64,000 nucleotides of DNA from Pseudoalteromonas sp. MEBiC 03607 (GTDB taxonomy: Bacteria; Pseudomonadota; Gammaproteobacteria; Enterobacterales; Alteromonadaceae), in NCBI RefSeq assembly GCF_004792295.1, contig NZ_SRRY01000002.1, forward strand, positions 372,001 to 436,000, in the 5' to 3' direction. Made by a program: the position numbers and the translations under genes. Shown in pieces: positions 61,363-64,000 of this stretch (its first letter is position 1; the number at the start of each line of letters is the position of its first letter). The notes beneath the pieces are model-generated. The model was given only the letters and a program-made list of their open reading frames with translations. It did not search any database and was not told the origin of the DNA.

Positions 61363-64000
61363 TTAAATAACAGAGATGGTCGAATAACCACCTGGTTTTT
61401 TCGCCACATGCACTTGCGTGGCAACGCGTTCGGTCATTTCAGATACGTGAGAAATAACCCCGACTTTGCGGCCTTGTGCTTGCAGAGAATCAAGAGCATC
61501 CATCGCGATGCTTAACGTTTCACTGTCCAACGTACCAAACCCTTCATCGATAAACAAAGAGTTTATTTGTACTTTATTCGACGACAACGAGGCAAGCCCT
61601 AGCGCCAGTGCTAACGACACTAAAAATGACTCGCCGCCCGATAATGTATTAACAGAGCGCTGCTCATCGGCCATGTCTTTATCGATAATAGCGATATCGA
61701 GCGTTTGCCCTATGGCTGTTAATTTGTAGCGTTTATTTAGAGTCTGTAAATGACTATTCGCGTAGTGCAGCAGTATTTTTAAGGTTTGCGTTTGCGCTAA
61801 ATTACGCATGGTTTTGCCGCTGGCATCCCCGAGCACCTTATTGAGTAAATGCCAGTGCTCATAGCTTTTTTGCTGTTCAACTAATAGCTTTTGTTTATCT
61901 TCAAGTGCTTGGCTATTTTGTTGATGGGTTTTAAGCTCCGTTGCAACTTGCAATAATGCGTTATTCGCTTGTACTTGTTGCTCTGTGACTTGATTAAGCT
62001 GTAATTGCAGCTCATCTTCACGGAGAGCTGGCTTATCATTTTGATGCTGAGCCAATGCCTGTTGTCGTTGTTTTAATAGCGCCTCTGCATCTTTTAAACT
62101 ACTCTCGCTAGTGTGATAATCAGCCAAAGTTTGTTTGATTTCAGTAGGGCTTATCGTTAATAGCTGACTAACGGCCTGCTCATCTAAGCTTGGGTGCTGC
62201 GCTTTAAAATCGTTAAACCACAGACTAAAGCGCTCATTAAGTGCCGATTGCTCAGCGGTGAGCTCTTTCTCACGCTCATCAAGGTTAGCTATTTGAATGG
62301 CTTGTTCGTCACGCGCCTTCACCGCATTATTATGGGTTGTCTGGGCAAGTTGTAGTGCTTGCTGCGCTGAATCTATCGCTTTTTCAAGCTCAGCAATAAA
62401 CTCATCTACCGAAATCGCTGCGTTACTCAATAAGCCCTCGCGCTTTGATTGTATCTGCGTTAATTCGTTTTGAGTTTGGCTTAGTTGCTCGTTGCACTGA
62501 GTTAAAGAGGTATCTGCTTCGTTGAGCTGCGGCGTTAAATGCGCAAGATGCTGCTCAATGGCTTTTAAGTTCGTTTTAAGTTCATCTGCCGTTTGCAGCG
62601 AAGCTTGATAAGCCTCAACGTGCTCAGCAATGTTCTCTAAAGAAGTGTTTTGTGTATTGAGTGCCTGCCACCAAGGTGCACTGGTGAACTGTTGATTCAG
62701 TGTCGTATAAAGCTGCTGATGCTCATCATTGAGCTCATTTAAACGTGTTTGCAGATTATTTAGTTGTTGCTGCAACTCGTTTAACTGCTGCTCTTTGCTA
62801 TAAAGCGCTTGTCCTTGCTGATTATACTCAGTTTGCTTAGCCGCAAGCGTGTTTTGCAACTGCTGTTGCTGCTCAAGGGTTTTGTAATATTGCTGTTTTT
62901 GCAAGCTGAGCTGTTGTTGACACTCGTTTAACTGAACTTCGGTCAAATCATTTAGCTCAGTACGATTAGCCGCCATGGTTTCTTTGAGGTTCTGTTGTTG
63001 AGCGCTCAGTTCTGAGATCTGCCCAGTTAACGAACTTATCTGTTGGCTACATGCCGCCAGTTCATTACTTTTAGTTTGCTGTAATGCTTGCTGAGCTTTT
63101 AAGTACTGTTTGGCGTTAGTTAACTGGTTGGTAAAGTCGTTAATAAGTTGACTAAATTGCTCGTTTACCATTTCTTCATGCATAAACGGGTGCTCTTTTG
63201 AGCCACATACTGCACACGGCTGCCCTGCTTTTAAAGTGGCGCGTAACTGGCTGACCCCTTCACTGGCTCTAAGCTGCACTTGCTGTAAGTTTTGCTCACA
63301 AAGCGAAACCTGCTGCTGTGCTTGCTCTGCACCTTGCTGCGCATCTTTTAATGCCGTTTGCAGTTGCTGCTCAGTCTGGCTTAATGTGTTTAATTGTGTT
63401 TGCCAATTTTTTAACTGCTGCTGATTAGTTTGCCATACTTGGCGCTTTTCAATCAGGTGCTTAATCGCATCAAGCCTAGCGTCGATATCGGCCATTGATT
63501 GAGTATTTAAACTCGATTTAAAGGCGGCATCTTGCTCGTTTAAGCGCTTAATTTCTTGCTCAAGGGCTTGGTATTTAGTTTTACACTGCTGCGCGGCTGC
63601 TTGCTGCTCATCAATCTTAGGTTGAAATGCTTTTACGTTTTGCTGTGATTGGTTAATTGTGTGCAGTTGCTGGCTAAAGCGGCTTAACTCACTTTTATAG
63701 AATGACCAGTCTTTTGCTAATGGTTGCCATTGTGCATGTGTTTCTAAATAGCTATTTATTTGTGCTTGTTGCTCTAGCTGTTTTTGCTGCTCTGCTTTAT
63801 GGCTATTTAGTGTATTAGTCAGCTCTTGATGATGGTGCTTTGCTTTCTCTGCTTGTAATTTTTGCGCCGCTGTTTGCTGGTTTAATACAGCAAGTTGCTT
63901 ATCTAGCTCACGGGCCTGACTGATAATAGGTTGCGCGTCTTTTTGTGCTTGCTTAGCTTGGTTTAGTTGTGCGGTTTGCTTTTCAAGGGTTTGCTCAGCG
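61363..64000 (-). CDS. sbcC: SbcC exonuclease subunit, partial (N-terminus beyond the window)
   Basis: At least 879 codons; the frame stays open past the ATG at 63495 to the right edge, so the N-terminal ATPase half is missing from view. Seen: long Gln-rich coiled coils, the zinc hook CAVCGSKEHPF (CxxC) near 63210, a second coiled coil, and the C-terminal ATPase half with NTLSGGESFLVSLALALGLA (ABC signature) and SLFIDEGFGTLDSETL (Walker B and D-loop). With SbcD it cuts hairpins and DNA ends. Probably sbcDC operon upstream to the right. Confidence 0.92.
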   Translation of the reverse strand, partial: AEQTLEKQTAQLNQAKQAQKDAQPIISQARELDKQLAVLNQQTAAQKLQAEKAKHHHQELTNTLNSHKAEQQKQLEQQAQINSYLETHAQWQPLAKDWSFYKSELSRFSQQLHTINQSQQNVKAFQPKIDEQQAAAQQCKTKYQALEQEIKRLNEQDAAFKSSLNTQSMADIDARLDAIKHLIEKRQVWQTNQQQLKNWQTQLNTLSQTEQQLQTALKDAQQGAEQAQQQVSLCEQNLQQVQLRASEGVSQLRATLKAGQPCAVCGSKEHPFMHEEMVNEQFSQLINDFTNQLTNAKQYLKAQQALQQTKSNELAACSQQISSLTGQISELSAQQQNLKETMAANRTELNDLTEVQLNECQQQLSLQKQQYYKTLEQQQQLQNTLAAKQTEYNQQGQALYSKEQQLNELQQQLNNLQTRLNELNDEHQQLYTTLNQQFTSAPWWQALNTQNTSLENIAEHVEAYQASLQTADELKTNLKAIEQHLAHLTPQLNEADTSLTQCNEQLSQTQNELTQIQSKREGLLSNAAISVDEFIAELEKAIDSAQQALQLAQTTHNNAVKARDEQAIQIANLDEREKELTAEQSALNERFSLWFNDFKAQHPSLDEQAVSQLLTISPTEIKQTLADYHTSESSLKDAEALLKQRQQALAQHQNDKPALREDELQLQLNQVTEQQVQANNALLQVATELKTHQQNSQALEDKQKLLVEQQKSYEHWHLLNKVLGDASGKTMRNLAQTQTLKILLHYANSHLQTLNKRYKLTAIGQTLDIAIIDKDMADEQRSVNTLSGGESFLVSLALALGLASLSSNKVQINSLFIDEGFGTLDSETLSIAMDALDSLQAQGRKVGVISHVSEMTERVATQVHVAKKPGGYSTISVI

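Noticed and set aside
1..64000. CRISPR array, rRNA or tRNA genes
   Set aside because: No regularly spaced direct repeats with unique spacers and no recognisable rRNA or tRNA sequence were seen on reading; a covariance-model scan was not possible.

Overview
The window looks like part of the secondary chromosome (chromid) of a marine gammaproteobacterium, most probably Pseudoalteromonas. Grounds: moderate AT-richness, a plasmid-type initiator plus ParA/ParB at 23-27 kb, and a gene set (PEP synthase with its regulator, class II DAHP synthase, YdiJ, DPP IV, DUF2955/HlyD pump, PepSY/DUF3325 iron cluster) typical of Alteromonadales. The species call is inference; no rRNA or tRNA genes were seen.

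Layout. 1-640: AT-rich, no convincing gene. 640-10121: a complete filamentous phage (inovirus) provirus integrated at a dif site. It has a divergent repressor with operators, a HUH replication protein, an ssDNA-binding protein, small coat proteins, major coat protein, adhesin, pVI-like protein and Zot, then a cargo end with a SieB-like membrane protein, a coiled-coil protein and an excalibur-domain protein. 10.2-21.6 kb: chromosomal genes (SYLF lipoprotein, a tyrosine recombinase coupled to a cation/proton antiporter, ydiJ, ppsA and its regulator, class II DAHP synthase). 21.8-22.9 kb: tus with three Ter-like repeats. 22.96-27.4 kb: replication and partition module, rep - origin with 17-bp iterons and DnaA boxes - parA - parB - second iteron cluster. 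27.6-32.4 kb: SNF2 helicase and rmuC. 32.5-58.6 kb: metabolic, transport and stress genes, including a MarR-controlled efflux operon and a Fur-type iron cluster. 58.6-60.7 kb: a single-gene island bracketed by nested inverted repeats and inserted beside the 3' end of a methyltransferase gene. 61.4 kb to the edge: sbcC, partial.

How it fits together. The dif-like site (10.1 kb), Tus/Ter (22 kb) and the replication origin (24.3-24.9 kb) lie within 15 kb. On a circular replicon copied in both directions, terminus elements should be opposite the origin. Their closeness here fits unidirectional replication, which I recall being proposed for P. haloplanktis TAC125 chromosome II, with Tus acting as a polar fork block. 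The 17-bp iteron TTAGTAAAAnnnTGATC, which contains a Dam site, occurs not only in the origin and after parB but also as near-identical copies scattered in ordinary genes, with a dense group at 49.7-53.7 kb. This looks like a distant Rep-binding control region and is the most unusual signal in the window.
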